From Octadecabacter dasysiphoniae (GTDB taxonomy: Bacteria > Pseudomonadota > Alphaproteobacteria > Rhodobacterales > Rhodobacteraceae): a DNA stretch of 64,000 bases. Numbering within the stretch: position 1 is the first letter of the stretch; each line of letters begins with the position of its first letter. This document shows, one piece after another, positions 63,240-64,000 of the stretch. The position numbers and the translations under genes were made by a program. Under the pieces are notes generated by a model, which was given only the letters and a program-made list of their open reading frames with translations, did no database searches and was not told the DNA's origin. The stretch is taken from NCBI RefSeq assembly GCF_021532615.1, contig NZ_JAKGAQ010000002.1, positions 372,001 to 436,000 of the forward strand, read 5' to 3'.

Positions 63240-63562
63240 GCGCCCAACAGCCAGATCATGCCGAACAATGTCGCGCCACCGCACAGGATGGCGGCGATCA
63301 CATTGCGCGTCAGCAGACCTACTGCAAATGTCACCAGCGCTGCGCTAAGCCTTGCGGGGTCCACCTCTCCGTCAGTTGCGGCGGGCCATAGGACAAGCGG
63401 TGCAATCAACCCCGGAAGAACGGCCACCGCAGTATAGCGCAAATGGCGCAGCGCCCAGTCGGGCAAATCTTTGCCGCCGATAAGGCCAAGAAACGAAAAC
63501 CGGATCAGATAGGTGCCGATGCCAAGAACGATAATTGTGGTCCAGATGTAACTGTCGCTCAT
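63233..63562 (-). CDS. azlD: AzlD-family membrane protein
   Basis: A 109-residue protein with four hydrophobic segments and the AzlD pattern GTYLIRFSFLGLIGG and AVAVLPGLIAPLVL. With AzlC it forms a branched-chain amino acid exporter. It overlaps azlC by 4 bases (ATGA). Confidence 0.9.
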   Translation of the reverse strand: MSDSYIWTTIIVLGIGTYLIRFSFLGLIGGKDLPDWALRHLRYTAVAVLPGLIAPLVLWPAATDGEVDPARLSAALVTFAVGLLTRNVIAAILCGGATLFGMIWLLGAY

Positions 63563-64000
63563 GGTGTGGCCACCTCGTCAGTTCGGCGCGCCATCCAAAG
63601 TTCGATCTGCGCGCCGACCATCATCGCAACCACAGCGGCGATCAACAGACCAAAGTTATAGGGCAATCCAGCAAACAGCAGCGCCAGCAAGATCGATGTC
63701 ACAGCCGCGATCATATGCGCCAGCGTACGCATCATCGGCGCAATAATCGCGAGGAAACAAATCGGCACAGCGAAATCCAGTGCCATCCAATCCGGTATCG
63801 TGTCGCCGATCCAGATGCCCAGCCCCGTTGCCACAACCCACATCGGGCAAACTGGCGTGACCGCCCCGAAAAAGAACGCGATCCTTTGGGGTAGCGTTAA
63901 ATGGGGCTCATCCTCATAACGGTTAATCGAAACCGCATAGCTTTGATCGACATTGACGTAAGCGATCAACGCACGTTTCCACAGTGGCGCCTCCCCCAGC
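63559..64000 (-). CDS. azlC: AzlC-family membrane protein (5' end cut by window edge)
   Basis: The C-terminal part (about 147 residues) of an AzlC branched-chain amino acid permease subunit. The frame stays open to the right edge (upstream residues read LGEAPLWKRALIAYV), so the real start lies beyond the window; the in-frame ATG at 63969 is internal. Several helices and the DTIPDWMALDFAVP loop are visible. Confidence 0.85.
   Translation of the reverse strand, partial: LGEAPLWKRALIAYVNVDQSYAVSINRYEDEPHLTLPQRIAFFFGAVTPVCPMWVVATGLGIWIGDTIPDWMALDFAVPICFLAIIAPMMRTLAHMIAAVTSILLALLFAGLPYNFGLLIAAVVAMMVGAQIELWMARRTDEVATP

Overview
The window looks like chromosome from a marine alphaproteobacterium of the Rhodobacterales (roseobacter group). 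The support is gene content: an L-malyl-CoA/beta-methylmalyl-CoA lyase of the Rhodobacter Mcl1 type, the divergent argH/tlpA pair, ftsE-ftsX followed by plsC, a TIGR02302/DUF4175 protein, pyrB followed by a dihydroorotase-like gene without metal ligands, and a tiny aa3-type cytochrome oxidase subunit IV. The genus cannot be fixed from sequence reading alone. I saw no rRNA, tRNA, CRISPR array, insertion sequence or integrase, and no stretch of more than 300 bases lacks a gene.

Layout. 1-3.4 kb: the end of a BON/OmpA-type envelope protein (partial), then dgcN-dgcA-D-amino-acid aminotransferase, a likely D-amino-acid/D-glutamate catabolic unit. 3.6-6.5 kb: mcl1, an AraC/GyrI-type regulator and accA. 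6.5-10.4 kb: a tightly overlapping minus-strand operon ftsE-ftsX-plsC-PPOX flavoprotein-hypothetical. 10.6-17.9 kb: a zinc-ribbon membrane protein, the minus-strand operon argH-lipoprotein-DUF2834-lysA-DUF4175, and divergent tlpA.

18.2-38.2 kb is the accessory heart of the window: a roughly 20 kb alginate/uronate utilisation island. It has a ManD-type mannonate dehydratase, an exporter-type ABC protein, a MATE exporter, a GntR regulator, an AlgS-AlgM1-AlgM2-AlgQ-like oligouronide importer, a cytoplasmic PL15 exo-oligoalginate lyase, a DEH-reductase-like SDR, a KdgF-like cupin, KDG kinase, an RraA-like protein, UxuA, a beta-hydroxyacid dehydrogenase, KduD, KduI and a second, paralogous GntR regulator. 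The importer brings oligomers into the cytoplasm, PL15 frees unsaturated monomers, KdgF opens them, reductases make KDG, and KdgK phosphorylates it. ManD, UxuA and KduI/KduD feed mannonate and other uronates into the same KDG pool. Four promoters in the island carry the same operator-like palindrome (ACTAGTATNCYAG), which fits joint control by the two GntR paralogues. No secreted endolyase, outer-membrane oligomer channel or KDPG aldolase lies in the window.

38.2-64 kb returns to housekeeping: a large BON/OmpA protein, ubiA, rsmE, gshA, an amidase, the operon pyrB-(two membrane proteins)-pyrX-plsY, a divergent family-4-like uracil-DNA glycosylase with changed active-site motifs, moaB, an RND efflux pair, a DsbD N-domain protein, yqgE, the Sua5/TsaC gene, a DmdC-like acyl-CoA dehydrogenase, an MBL hydrolase, a class II glutamine amidotransferase, an Lrp regulator, cytochrome oxidase subunit IV, a lipoprotein, and azlD-azlC (azlC cut by the right edge). 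Outside the island, convergent gene pairs very often share their stop codons.
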